Shown here piece after piece: positions 1-7,430 of a stretch of 43,014 nucleotides of DNA. The position numbers were made by a program, and so were the translations under genes. This stretch comes from Bacillus subtilis (GTDB lineage: Bacteria; Bacillota; Bacilli; Bacillales; Bacillaceae_C): positions 1-43,014 of the forward strand of contig NZ_VTQV01000037.1 in the NCBI RefSeq assembly GCF_008764245.1, in the 5' to 3' direction. Within the stretch, counting starts at the first letter, position 1, and every line of letters begins with the position of its first letter. The notes beneath the pieces are model-generated. The model did no database searches and was not told where the DNA came from. It worked only from the letters and a program-made list of their open reading frames with translations.

Positions 1-72
1 AGCCGTTCAGCCTTATTATCCAAGTTTGTACGTCGCTAAACGGGCGCTTGCGCTTTTGTTCTTGTCTAAAAA
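1..72. repeat. Right end of a folded intergenic repeat (copy R1)
   Basis: This stretch nearly matches 26469-26536. Both contain AGCCGTTCA, then GTACGTCGCTAAACGGGCGC, then a CGCTTTTG tail. It is therefore the right-hand part of the repeat seen whole at 26336-26536; the rest lies left of the window. No reading frame explains it. It sits directly upstream of the ABC-F gene. Confidence 0.75.
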
Positions 73-130
73 GTGGCCGGATGTGAGATTAGCTTGACGA
101 GTAAATGTGTAGAGAATAGGAGGCGTTTGC

Positions 131-2011
131 ATGATTGCATGCAGTGTCAATCAAGTGAAGAAAATGTATGGAGGCCATCTCCTTTTTGAAAATCTATCAT
201 TCGAAGTACAAGAAAAGGAGCGGGTTGGTTTAGTAGGCCGGAATGGGAGTGGGAAAACGACATTATTTCGATTATTAGCCGGGGAGGACATACCGGATGC
301 TGGTCAAATTCATTGGAAAAAAGGCTCGAGCATTGGGTATCTTTCACAAATACCAGAGTTTGATAATGAAACTTCCGTGACCACAGTTTTAAGGACTGCT
401 TTCGCTGAACTTCTAGAAATAGAAGATAAAATGAAGCAGCTGGAGCTAAAAATGAGCAAGGAAAGGAATCAGGAGCAGCTACAAAAATTAGTGGAGGATT
501 ATGGCGAGTATCAAGAGACCTTTACAATAAACGGCGGGTACGAAATTGACGCCAAGATTGAAAAAGTGGTAGGCGGATTGAAGCTAGCTGATCTTTTAGA
601 TAGAAAATTTGCGAGCCTAAGTGGAGGCGAAAAAACAAAGATTAGTTTAGCGCTTATTTTACTTAAAAATCCAGATTTTCTACTGTTAGATGAACCGACC
701 AATCATTTGGATCTTATGGCTATTGAATGGCTAGGGGACTTTTTACAAAGCTATGAAGGAACCATTGTCGTGATATCTCATGATCGTTATTTCTTAGATG
801 AAGTGGTAAACAAGATTTTGGATTTAGAGGATGGCGAATTGAAGTGCTATCACACTAATTTTTCTGGTTTTATCAAGGAAAAGGAAGAGCAGTTGCTAAG
901 AGAATTCCAGGCTTATGAAGATCAACAAAAGAAAATCAAAAAAATGAAGGAGGCGATTAAACGCCTACGGGACTGGGCGAATAGAGCAAAGCCGCCAAAT
1001 GAGGGTCTGCATAAGCGGGCAACCAATATGGAGCGGGCATTAGAACGGATGGAAAAACTCAAGCGACCTCCGTTAAATCGGAAGAAAATGGGGCTTGAAA
1101 TGGATGCTTCGAAACGAAGTGGGAACGATGTGATTTTATTAAAAGGTGTTGCCAAACGGTTTGGAAAACAGCTGCTATTCAAGGATGTGCATATGCATAT
1201 CACCTATCAGCAACGAGTCGCGATTGTAGGGGAGAATGGATCAGGGAAGTCAACATTACTAAAGCTTATCCTTCAACAGGTAGATGGAGATGAAGGGGAA
1301 GTTCGTGTAGGCAGTAACGTGAAAATCGGCTATTTGGCACAACATGTTTTTTCAGATATGGATGATGCAACGACAATCATAGAAGCATTTCGAAAGGAAG
1401 TGCAAGTCACAGAAGGAGAGGCCAGGCAAATTCTAGCGAGATTTTTATTTTATGGGCATATGGTTTTTCGCAAGGTTTCGCAAATGAGTGGCGGCGAGAA
1501 AATGAGACTTCGTCTGGCACAACTTATGCATCAGGACGTGAACGTGTTGATTTTAGATGAACCGACGAATCATTTAGATATTGACTCTCAAGAGGTCTTA
1601 GAGGAAGCATTAGATGATTATAACGGAACGATTGTAGCTGTTTCCCATGATCGTTATTTTCTTAATAAGTTATTTGAAAAAATCTATTGGTTGGAGGAAC
1701 AAGAGGTTCGCTGTTTTGAAGGAGACTATCATTGGGCGAGAGAGAAAATGGAAGAAATAAGGAGACGAAAGGAAGCTGTTCAACCTGTAAAAACGAAGGA
1801 GACTAGATTGAAAAAAGAAAGGGAAAAACAGCCAACTGACCGTGAAAATAACGCCATTGAAAAGGGATTAGAAGCGATTGAGCAGTCAATGACAACGCTG
1901 GATAAAAAATTGGCGGAAATTCAGGAGTTGGAACAATTACAGAAAATGTATAAGGAAAGAGAAGAATTAGAAAAGCAATGGGAAAGGCTTTATGAACAGT
2001 TGGAGGGGTGA
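131..2011 (+). CDS. ABC-F family ATPase (ribosome-associated, antibiotic-resistance or translation-factor type)
   Basis: This is a 626-residue protein with two ABC domains and no membrane segment, the ABC-F layout. Walker A motifs are at 36-44 (GRNGSGKTT) and about 367-375 (GENGSGKST). Signatures are LSGGEK near 163 and MSGGEK in the second half. Walker B blocks ending LDEPTNHLD lie near 184 and 473. The charged linker at about 245-335 is the part that contacts the P-site tRNA in characterised members. Residues from about 555 to the end form a charged coiled coil, as in YfmR/YdiF-type proteins. ABC-F proteins bind the ribosomal E site and either rescue stalled ribosomes or dislodge antibiotics. 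Which of these applies here cannot be told from sequence. AGGAGG lies 7 bases before the ATG. Confidence 0.93.
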   Translation: MIACSVNQVKKMYGGHLLFENLSFEVQEKERVGLVGRNGSGKTTLFRLLAGEDIPDAGQIHWKKGSSIGYLSQIPEFDNETSVTTVLRTAFAELLEIEDKMKQLELKMSKERNQEQLQKLVEDYGEYQETFTINGGYEIDAKIEKVVGGLKLADLLDRKFASLSGGEKTKISLALILLKNPDFLLLDEPTNHLDLMAIEWLGDFLQSYEGTIVVISHDRYFLDEVVNKILDLEDGELKCYHTNFSGFIKEKEEQLLREFQAYEDQQKKIKKMKEAIKRLRDWANRAKPPNEGLHKRATNMERALERMEKLKRPPLNRKKMGLEMDASKRSGNDVILLKGVAKRFGKQLLFKDVHMHITYQQRVAIVGENGSGKSTLLKLILQQVDGDEGEVRVGSNVKIGYLAQHVFSDMDDATTIIEAFRKEVQVTEGEARQILARFLFYGHMVFRKVSQMSGGEKMRLRLAQLMHQDVNVLILDEPTNHLDIDSQEVLEEALDDYNGTIVAVSHDRYFLNKLFEKIYWLEEQEVRCFEGDYHWAREKMEEIRRRKEAVQPVKTKETRLKKEREKQPTDRENNAIEKGLEAIEQSMTTLDKKLAEIQELEQLQKMYKEREELEKQWERLYEQLEG

Positions 2012-2127
2012 TGGAAAGGATGAAGGGCAGACTAATATAGAAGGAGATAGTAGTTTTCCTATGACGGAATAGCTGATTCTAAGCACTAGGTAGATCGACT
2101 AGAAAAGGCAACAGTTAAAAATTAAGC

Positions 2128-2169
2128 AAAAGCTTCATTTGATTAAGAGATCAGATGAAGCTTTTCTTT
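2128..2169 (+). terminator. Rho-independent terminator after the ABC-F gene
   Basis: A 16-bp stem (2128-2143 with 2150-2165, one G-U pair) closes a 6-base loop, and the 3' arm ends in TTTTCTTT. It lies 117 bases after the ABC-F stop, so it would end that transcript before the YdhK-like gene. Confidence 0.8.
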
Positions 2170-2317
2170 ATCCTTCTGTATAAATAAAGAGCAACGAAAG
2201 AATGTCCTATTTAAATATAGAGAATGGTTTAACGTAAAGGTAGGAGGGAATAATGGACATGGGATAGGTTTTTAAGCACAATTTTATTTTTAAATGAGAG
2301 AGGGAGAGTAATTCACC

Positions 2318-2932
2318 ATGTCTAAACACCGATATATTTTAACTATTAATGTTGCCATGATGCTTGCGTTAGGGGCTTGTGGACAAGCTTCGGATCAGAA
2401 TAAAGAGGTAAAAGATGAGGGACAAGCCCCTCAAGAAAATGTAGAGAATAATCAAGAGAGTATGGACAAAGAGGCGAATTCAAGCCATGATTCGATGCAG
2501 CATTCGAGCTCAGCGGAAGTACCAGAAGGTTTAAAGGAAGCGAAAGACCCAAAATACAAAGTCGGGAGTCAAGCTATAGTTGAAACGGATCATATGGAAG
2601 GAATGGATGGAGCAGAAGCGACCATTGTTGGTGCATATGACACGATCGCGTATGTCGTCTCTTACACACCCACAAATGGTGGGGAGAAGGTGAAAGATCA
2701 TAAATGGGTCATTCAGGAAGAAATAGTGGATGCTGGTCAGGAACCATTAAGCCCAGGTACAGAAGTGACACTTGAAGCAGACCATATGGAAGGAATGGAA
2801 GGGGCAACAGCAGAGATTGAATCTTCTGAACATACAACCGTTTATATGATTGACTATAAGCCGACAACCGGTGGGGAGGAAGTCAAAAATCATAAATGGG
2901 TAACAGAAAACGAGCTTGGACCAGTTCAATAA
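2318..2932 (+). CDS. ydhK: YdhK-like lipoprotein with two DUF1541 repeats
   Basis: This is a 204-residue predicted lipoprotein. A short hydrophobic signal ends in the lipobox LALGAC, so Cys21 would be lipidated and the protein held on the outer face of the membrane. An acidic Ser/Gln/Asn-rich spacer (about 22-75) follows. Then come two copies of a repeat of about 60 residues, each with DHMEGM near its start and DHKW or NHKW near its end. This is the YdhK/DUF1541 arrangement and the length matches B. subtilis YdhK (about 205). The Met/His-rich repeats could bind metal, but that is inference. GAGAGAGGGAGAG precedes the ATG, and a strong terminator follows. Confidence 0.88.
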   Translation: MSKHRYILTINVAMMLALGACGQASDQNKEVKDEGQAPQENVENNQESMDKEANSSHDSMQHSSSAEVPEGLKEAKDPKYKVGSQAIVETDHMEGMDGAEATIVGAYDTIAYVVSYTPTNGGEKVKDHKWVIQEEIVDAGQEPLSPGTEVTLEADHMEGMEGATAEIESSEHTTVYMIDYKPTTGGEEVKNHKWVTENELGPVQ

Positions 2933-2945
2933 GGAGTTATGCAAC

Positions 2946-2980
2946 AAAACAGGAGAGAAGCGTATTCTCTCCTGTTTTAT
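2946..2980. terminator. Bidirectional terminator between the convergent ydhK-like and fabHB genes
   Basis: A perfect 14-bp stem (2946-2959 with 2965-2978) closes a 5-base loop, with T runs on both strands because the arm ends are AAAA and TTTT. It lies between two convergent genes and can serve both. Confidence 0.9.
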
Positions 2981-3065
2981 GTGGATATTCGAACAAAACG
3001 AGCTAGGATTATTTCCCGAGCAATAAGAACATAAGTCGAAAATTGTCTAATCCTTCAAAAAAAGA

Positions 3066-4049
3066 TTATAGATTCCATTTTAGGATAAGACCTAGATGCG
3101 TTAAACCGCCTCCGAAGCCGTACAACATGAGCGTATCACCGTTTTGCACCTGCCCATTTTCAATCCCAAGCTGTAAGGCTAATGGAATCGAAGCGGATGA
3201 TGTGTTCCCGAAATATTTAACACTTGTTAAGGATTTTTCAATTGGAAAGCCTGATTTTTCACAGATCGATTCGATCATCCGCAAGTTAGCACTATGCGGA
3301 ATGAACCAATCGATATCAGCAAATGTTAAGTGGGCTTTATCTGCTAATCTCTGCATGCCAGTTGGAATGGTTCGTACAGCCCATTTATACACCTCTCGGC
3401 CATTTTGCACCATCTTGCCTGATGTATTTAACGCCGTATCGTTCATCGTCGGAGCAAGATTCGTTCGATAAACGTGAATACCCCCAGTTCCATCTGTTCC
3501 CATATGGCTTGCGAGGAAGCTCGGATTTTCCGGATCATACTCAACCAGCATGGCGGCAGCCCCATCTCCAAATAAGATACAAGTAGATCGATCTTGATAA
3601 TCCGTTACCTTTGATAACGTTTCGGTCGCCACCACTAAAATCTTTTTATGCGCTTCTGCAGTAATTAAATTATTGGCTACATGCAAAGCGTAGGTGAATC
3701 CGGCACAAGTAGCATTGAGATCAAATGCGCCGGCGCAAGGGATCTGGTAATGAGCTTGAATTTGACAGGCCACACTTGGAAAAGCATAGTCGGGGGTTGT
3801 TGTTGCTACAATAATACCATCGACATCATGCAAATCCTTATCATAGTTTTTGATTAAATTGTTGATGGCTTGATACGCCAAAGTCGAAGCAAACTCATTT
3901 TCCCCAGCAATTCTCCGTTCTTTCATCCCTGTTCTTTGGACAATCCATTCATCATTCGTCTCCACCATTTTTTCTAACTCTGAATTAAGTAACCTTTTTT
4001 CAGGCACAGCTGTTCCAATCGCTGTCACCCGTGCTTTTGATTGAATCAT
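3066..4049 (-). CDS. fabHB: 3-oxoacyl-ACP synthase III (KAS III), FabHB type
   Basis: This 327-residue protein is the condensing enzyme that joins a branched or straight acyl-CoA primer to malonyl-ACP, the first elongation step of type II fatty acid synthesis. The catalytic triad is visible: Cys115 in NATCAGF, His252 in IPHSANLRM and Asn282 in FGNTSS. The N-terminal DEWIVQRTGM block and the C-terminal GFGGGLT glycine loop are standard for FabH. Overall wording is closest to the second B. subtilis isozyme, FabHB (YhfB, 325 residues), rather than FabHA. The gene is monocistronic. Its promoter carries a FapR-like operator at 4090-4106, and AAGGATGTG precedes the ATG. Confidence 0.94.
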   Translation of the reverse strand: MIQSKARVTAIGTAVPEKRLLNSELEKMVETNDEWIVQRTGMKERRIAGENEFASTLAYQAINNLIKNYDKDLHDVDGIIVATTTPDYAFPSVACQIQAHYQIPCAGAFDLNATCAGFTYALHVANNLITAEAHKKILVVATETLSKVTDYQDRSTCILFGDGAAAMLVEYDPENPSFLASHMGTDGTGGIHVYRTNLAPTMNDTALNTSGKMVQNGREVYKWAVRTIPTGMQRLADKAHLTFADIDWFIPHSANLRMIESICEKSGFPIEKSLTSVKYFGNTSSASIPLALQLGIENGQVQNGDTLMLYGFGGGLTHLGLILKWNL

Positions 4050-4073
4050 CAGATCACATCCTTGTTTTTTATT

Positions 4074-4106
4074 ATTATAGCACTAAGTGTTAGTACCTGG
4101 TATAAA
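4074..4106 (-). promoter_or_regulatory. fabHB promoter with FapR-like operator
   Basis: On the minus strand, TATAAT (4079-4074) lies 24 bases before the fabHB start. Over the expected -35 region is a 17-bp imperfect palindrome, written on the plus strand as TTAGTACC-T-GGTATAAA (4090-4106). The left half matches the FapR half-site TTAGTACC exactly and the right half matches 6 of 8. FapR is the malonyl-CoA-sensing repressor of Bacillus lipid genes, and fabHB is a known target in B. subtilis. The -35 itself is poor. Confidence 0.68.
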
Positions 4107-4178
4107 TTTCGAAAATTTTCTTTCAGTATGATAAAGTGGAAGTACAATGGAGTTTGATTGATGCTGGGAGGACTTAAA

Positions 4179-4631
4179 GTGCAAATCAGGATGTTAATGA
4201 AAGAGGAGAAGCCACCAATGGCCCTACTTTTACTGGCAGATCCCTCTAGAAAAATTGTGGAGGCCTATTTGAATAGGGGCCAATGCTTTATCGCGCAAGA
4301 AAAGGAGCAGATCATTGGTGTCTATGTTTTGCTGCCAACAAGACCTGAAACGATAGAGTTAGTGAATCTTGCCGTTGATGAAAACCATCAAGGAAAAGGG
4401 ATCGGAAAACAGTTGGTCCTTCATGCGATCACGGAAGCAAGGCGACTTGGTTATAAAACGATCGAGGTTGGGACTGGAAATTCAGGTGTAGCTCAGCTTG
4501 CCCTTTATCAAAAGTGTGGGTTTAGAATAACGGGGATTGATAAAGATTTCTTCATTCGCCATTACCCGGAGAAAATTTTTGAAAACGGCATACAAGTGGT
4601 CGATATGGTTCGGTTAACTCAGGATTTGTGA
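4179..4631 (+). CDS. GNAT family N-acetyltransferase, YvbK-like
   Basis: This is a 150-residue GNAT enzyme, which moves an acetyl group from acetyl-CoA to an amine; the substrate is unknown. Motif A reads VNLAVDENHQGKGIG, with the Q-x-G-x-G loop that holds the CoA pyrophosphate. Motif B is LYQKCGFR. The N-terminal LLLLADPS block and the C-terminal HYPEKIFENGI stretch resemble B. subtilis YvbK. GTG at 4179 is chosen as start because GGGAGGA lies 6 bases upstream. An in-frame TTG at 4158 has no ribosome site. The gene is divergent from fabHB. Confidence 0.87.
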   Translation: MQIRMLMKEEKPPMALLLLADPSRKIVEAYLNRGQCFIAQEKEQIIGVYVLLPTRPETIELVNLAVDENHQGKGIGKQLVLHAITEARRLGYKTIEVGTGNSGVAQLALYQKCGFRITGIDKDFFIRHYPEKIFENGIQVVDMVRLTQDL

Positions 4632-4659
4632 AAGGTTAGTGGGAAAAAACAAATATAAC

Positions 4660-4824
4660 TATTCTTTCCCTTGTTCGCAGGGCCAGTTTTATGAGTTAAT
4701 AAGGATGTCGGACCGATAGAATTTCGGAAAGGAGGTTGATTGAAATTGATCACAAAATATGAGGTGATTTCCGCTTAGCGGAAATCGTAAAACATGAGGC
4801 CGCATTTATTTTGCGGTCTCCTTT
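4660..4824 (+). ncRNA. Duplicated structured RNA element, copy 1 (micro-ORF, hairpin and terminator)
   Basis: The region aligns almost base for base with 36868-37024. Features in order are: a shared block from ATGAGTTAATAAGG through GTCGGACCGATAG; the extended Shine-Dalgarno GGAAAGGAGG (4726-4735); a micro-ORF starting TTG at 4746 and ending TAG at 4776-4778, encoding (M)ITKYEVISA; a perfect 9-bp hairpin with the stop codon in its neck (4766-4786); and a terminator (stem 4796-4804 with 4812-4820, then CTTTATT). The two copies differ mainly outside the pairs or by pair-preserving changes in the terminator. It may be a small RNA, or a reduced type I toxin gene. The peptide start resembles the M-x-T-x-Y-E opening of TxpA/BsrG or holin-like toxins, but the membrane helix is missing. 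No promoter is convincing. Confidence 0.55.
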
Positions 4825-4826
4825 AT
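4796..4826 (+). terminator. Terminator closing structured element copy 1
   Basis: A 9-bp stem with one G-U pair (4796-4804 with 4812-4820) closes a loop TTTATTT and is followed by CTTTATT. The same hairpin in copy 2 has A-T changed to G-C and G-U changed to G-C, so base pairing is kept. Confidence 0.8.
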
Positions 4827-4851
4827 TATCCTTTTCTTTCCAAATCTAATG

Positions 4852-4857
4852 TATAAT
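4852..4857 (+). promoter_or_regulatory. Possible -10 box of the CD3324-family gene
   Basis: A perfect TATAAT lies 50 bases before the leader ORF at 4908 and just after the terminator of the structured element. The -35 at 17 bases spacing (TCCTTT) is poor, so this is a weak call. Confidence 0.35.
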
Positions 4858-4907
4858 AAAAGTGAAAAGGCTTACTGAAATAAAACCATATGAAAGGAGT
4901 TTTATTC

Positions 4908-5012
4908 ATGAATGAGAAAATAACGCATAATCGACACATACATCTTAATAGGAAGGATGTCTTGGCTTGTCATATAAAAATGGAAAAGAGGTGCTTCCCC
5001 CTCATTTGTTGA
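4908..5012 (+). other. Possible 34-codon leader ORF overlapping the next gene
   Basis: ATG at 4908 has a good ribosome site (GAAAGGAG, about 8 bases upstream) and opens a basic, His-rich 34-codon frame ending TGA at 5010-5012. It runs 46 bases into the CD3324-family gene in another frame. That gene itself starts at a TTG with a weaker site. The small frame could be a leader that couples translation, or chance. Nothing in the peptide is recognisable. Confidence 0.25.
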
Positions 5013-5257
5013 AGGAACTCCAAAAATATATTCAGGGAGAGCTTATTTATGTCCCGAAACAATCCAGTCAACGGGCCGGATGGGGAGAAGCCAACGGATC
5101 ACGTCTCGCCCTAGCCAAAAGAAACGAGGAGATCTATCGATTATATAGAGAAGGCCATTCATTCGAGGAGCTGGAACAAACCTATAATTTATCGATGGAT
5201 AGTATTCGCAAAATTGTCTATAAGACACGTGAGCTTTATAGTGAAGTGAAGCAATAA
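4967..5257 (+). CDS. CD3324 family (Mor-like) small DNA-binding protein
   Basis: This is a 96-residue protein. It opens YKNGKEVLPPHLLKELQKYI-QGE, the CD3324-family pattern, and ends with a helix-turn-helix-like segment (residues about 60-92, NEEIYRLYREGHSFEELEQ, then SMDSIRKIV). The family is related to the Mor transcription activator fold, so a small regulator is likely; the target is unknown. TTG at 4967 gives the full family length and has GGAAGG 10 bases upstream. A terminator follows directly. Confidence 0.78.
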   Translation: MSYKNGKEVLPPHLLKELQKYIQGELIYVPKQSSQRAGWGEANGSRLALAKRNEEIYRLYREGHSFEELEQTYNLSMDSIRKIVYKTRELYSEVKQ

Positions 5258-5278
5258 TAAGAGCGGTTAAATCTGAGG

Positions 5279-5325
5279 GCACTGCCATTCATATGAAATG
5301 GTGGTGCTATTATTTTAATTTTTGA
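5279..5325 (+). terminator. Terminator after the CD3324-family gene
   Basis: An 11-bp stem with two adjacent G-U pairs (5279-5289 with 5297-5307) closes a 7-base loop and is followed by TATTATTTTAATTTTT. Confidence 0.75.
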
Positions 5326-5372
5326 AATTCTCCTTAATTGCTGAAGTGATATTAAATAAACAAAATTCTTGA

Positions 5373-5378
5373 TATAAT
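5373..5378 (+). promoter_or_regulatory. -10 box of the fosB promoter
   Basis: TATAAT stands 51 bases before the chosen fosB start. No good -35 is visible at 16-18 bases (TATTAA at 17). No clear SigW-type box (TGAAAC with CGTA) was seen, although fosB is a SigW gene in B. subtilis. Confidence 0.35.
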
Positions 5379-5428
5379 GGAGGGGGATTTTATAGAAAGA
5401 AGGAGAAATGAAAAAGAGGGAGATAAAG

Positions 5429-5851
5429 GTGACGATCAAAGGTCTGAATCATTTATTATTTTCCGTTTCCGACTTAGAAACATCGATTCATTTTTACCAG
5501 AAAGTATTTGGGGCCAAATTGTTAGTAAAAGGAAGAAACACAGCTTACTTTGACTTAAACGGCATGTGGCTTGCACTGAATGTGGAGAAAGACATCCCTC
5601 GTGATGAAATTAACCAATCATATACACATATTGCCTTTTCGATTGGCGAGGAAGAATACGATAACATATACGGCAAATTAAAGGAATTAAAGGTAAACAT
5701 TTTGCCAGGACGCCAAAGGGATAGGAGAGATAAGAAATCGATTTACTTTACCGATCCAGATGGACATAAATTTGAGTTTCACACAGGTACTTTGCAAGAT
5801 CGTTTGGATTACTACAAACAAGAAAAGCTACATATGGAATTTTTTGACTAA
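5429..5851 (+). CDS. fosB: Metallothiol transferase FosB (fosfomycin resistance)
   Basis: This is a 140-residue VOC-fold enzyme. It adds a thiol, bacillithiol in Bacillus, to C1 of fosfomycin and opens the epoxide, using Mn2+ or Mg2+. The metal ligands are all present: His8 (GLNHLLF), His67 (YTHIAF) and Glu116 (KFEFHTG). The family blocks [15 protein letters not shown] and [19 protein letters not shown] are also there. GTG at 5429 is taken as start because AGGGAG lies 6 bases upstream and the protein then begins V-T-I-K-G like known FosB. ATG at 5408 has its ribosome site only 2 bases away. The gene heads the accessory enzyme run. Confidence 0.95.
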   Translation: MTIKGLNHLLFSVSDLETSIHFYQKVFGAKLLVKGRNTAYFDLNGMWLALNVEKDIPRDEINQSYTHIAFSIGEEEYDNIYGKLKELKVNILPGRQRDRRDKKSIYFTDPDGHKFEFHTGTLQDRLDYYKQEKLHMEFFD

Positions 5852-5922
5852 AGAGAGTGGGGGAGGTAAACACTGGTAAGCTGTTTAATGATTCTTCTTT
5901 AAATAGTCCGTAGGAGGGGAAA

Positions 5923-6381
5923 ATGAATATACTCTTTGTTTGTACCGATAATTTTACAAGAAGTGTGATTGCTGAATTTTGCACGAAAAGTTATCTGGAG
6001 AAAATCAATAATACATCTGTTCAAATAGCCTCTGCTGGCATCAGGGCAAATAGCGATATTAGTAGATATTCAAAAGTTCATTTTCATATTATGGATGGGA
6101 TGGGAATCGATACTTCTGATTTCAAAAGAACGCAATTTGATGAAAGTTGTTTCTATAAATTCGATGTGATTATCGGTATGAGCGAATTACATAAAGAGTT
6201 TATAAAACAGCGGTATAACCGTGATATATCCTTATTTAACGAGGTATATAATGGTCAACAAACACCTGTATATATTGGCGCGCCGGATCATGTAAATTTC
6301 TCGGAGCAAATGAATCAATTGGTGATGTATATCCATAATGCTGTACCAAGTGTTTTAAGCAACTTAGAGAGTATGAAATAA
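5923..6381 (+). CDS. Low-molecular-weight protein-tyrosine phosphatase family protein
   Basis: This 152-residue protein carries the LMW-PTP P-loop at its N terminus: Cys7-TDNFT-Arg13-Ser14 (C-x5-R-S) after the MNILFV strand. An Asp near the C terminus (GAPDHVNF) is a candidate for the general acid. The loop lacks the usual G-N-x-C middle (V-C-x-G-N-x-C-R-S), so it is a divergent member. It could be a phosphatase or an arsenate-reductase-like protein. AGGAGGGG lies a few bases before the ATG. No partner kinase or arsenic gene is nearby. Confidence 0.8.
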   Translation: MNILFVCTDNFTRSVIAEFCTKSYLEKINNTSVQIASAGIRANSDISRYSKVHFHIMDGMGIDTSDFKRTQFDESCFYKFDVIIGMSELHKEFIKQRYNRDISLFNEVYNGQQTPVYIGAPDHVNFSEQMNQLVMYIHNAVPSVLSNLESMK

Positions 6382-6473
6382 AACATAACTTAAGGTAGGC
6401 AGTAAAGATGGGGTCTGCCTACTTGGACCTCACCCTCAACTTATTCATAAATCTAATCTAGGAGATGATCCAA

Positions 6474-6851
6474 ATGGAGAGAACAGCCATAAAAAATCAA
6501 ATGAACGGTGTTTTTGTTCATGTTACAAATTTGAAAGCATCGGCCAAATGGTATTGTGATTTATTAGGCTTGCAAGTTGATTTAGACGAAGTAGAATCAC
6601 CCGTATTTAACGTACCTGTTGTAGGAACAACTTCTTTAACCTTAGATGATCACACCTTTGATCCCCAATTCCAGCACAATCCTAGTTTAAGCCCGATTTT
6701 TAACTTCTACGCACCTGACATTGACGAAGCATATCAATATATTGAAGAAAAAGGGATTAAGATTGTGAGAGAAATCGAGCGAGTAGGCGACACAGCTTGG
6801 TTTAATATAACAGATCCAGATGGGAATGTTGTGATGATTTGTAATTGTTGA
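6474..6851 (+). CDS. VOC family (glyoxalase/bleomycin-resistance fold) protein
   Basis: This 125-residue single VOC module has the two beta-alpha-beta-beta-beta units: GVFVHVTNLKASAKWYCDLLG at residues about 12-32, and NFYAPDIDEAYQYIEEKG with ITDPDGNVVMIC in the second half. Such proteins bind a metal or a small molecule (dioxygenases, glyoxalases, bleomycin or fosfomycin resistance). No substrate can be assigned. ATG at 6474 is preferred over 6465 because TAGGAG lies 9 bases upstream of it and directly abuts 6465. Confidence 0.85.
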   Translation: MERTAIKNQMNGVFVHVTNLKASAKWYCDLLGLQVDLDEVESPVFNVPVVGTTSLTLDDHTFDPQFQHNPSLSPIFNFYAPDIDEAYQYIEEKGIKIVREIERVGDTAWFNITDPDGNVVMICNC

Positions 6852-6859
6852 ACGGGGAG

Positions 6860-7086
6860 GTGACATATAGTCATTTAACGAGAAGAAGATACTCTAGAAA
6901 CGATGGACGGAGGGTATGATTACGAGCCTATCTATATTCAAATTCATCGAATAGGCCATCAATCCGTGATTCCTTATAATAGCTGACATCTCTAGTTCAC
7001 CAAAAGATGTTTTACTCACGATATTGAATATTGCTACTGAAGCATCAAAGAGAGTTTCAGACTCGAGTACCCAAAAGGAGGCTTAA
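6860..7086 (+). pseudogene. Eroded gene of unknown family (at least two frameshifts)
   Basis: GGGGAGG is followed by short coding-looking pieces in three different frames. They are SHLT, then EEDTLETMDGGYDYEPIY with IQIHRIGHQSVIPYN, then IADISSSPKDVLLTILN with IATEASKRVSDS up to TAA near 7084. Read together they look like one gene broken by shifts near 6883 and 6980. The family is not recognised. The remainder of the gap to 7430 holds the items listed separately. Confidence 0.35.
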
Positions 7087-7088
7087 TA

Positions 7089-7133
7089 ATGAAGCCGACA
7101 CTTCGCACAGACGCGATTGTATGGCGCACATGA
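7089..7133 (+). other. Micro-ORF with strong ribosome site (14 codons)
   Basis: AAAAGGAGG followed by CTTAATA leads into ATG and the frame MKPTLRTDAIVWRT, then a terminator 6 bases after the stop. A related start (MNPKLRNDFI, same spacing after GAGGAGGCTAATA) lies at 21193. It may be a leader peptide, or the left-over 5' end of a deleted gene. Confidence 0.3.
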
Positions 7134-7138
7134 TTGTG

Positions 7139-7162
7139 AGCTGTCGACGTGACAGCTTTTTT
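7139..7162 (+). terminator. Terminator after the 7089 micro-ORF
   Basis: AGCTGTC (7139-7145) pairs with GACAGCT (7151-7157) around a 5-base loop and is followed by six T. Confidence 0.8.
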
Positions 7163-7266
7163 AGTTTCCGCTAAAGGGTAGGCTAATTCAAGAACAGTGT
7201 AGAATTGTAAATAGAACGTTACTTAGGATTAACAGCCATTGTCATTGAAAGTGAGAAATTGACTTG

Positions 7267-7324
7267 GCCATTATTTATTTGGTGCATTACTTTAAGAAGA
7301 TGCACTCGTTCGATAAATAATGGC
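7267..7324. repeat. Long two-tier inverted repeat
   Basis: GCCATTATTTAT (7267-7278) is the exact reverse complement of 7313-7324. Inside it GTGCAT (7282-7287) pairs with ATGCAC (7300-7305), and CTT pairs with AAG at the tip. The 58-base unit folds as one hairpin. It has no T tail and no reading frame; it could be a foldback repeat or a regulatory structure. Confidence 0.55.
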
Positions 7325-7430
7325 GCATGCTATGGCATAGAATGATATGGTCACAGAAGCGAGCCAATGTTCTTTAACGCAGGAATTAAAAAGAGCAAGA
7401 AGGAACTAGGGATCTCTTAGGAAGGTTGTG

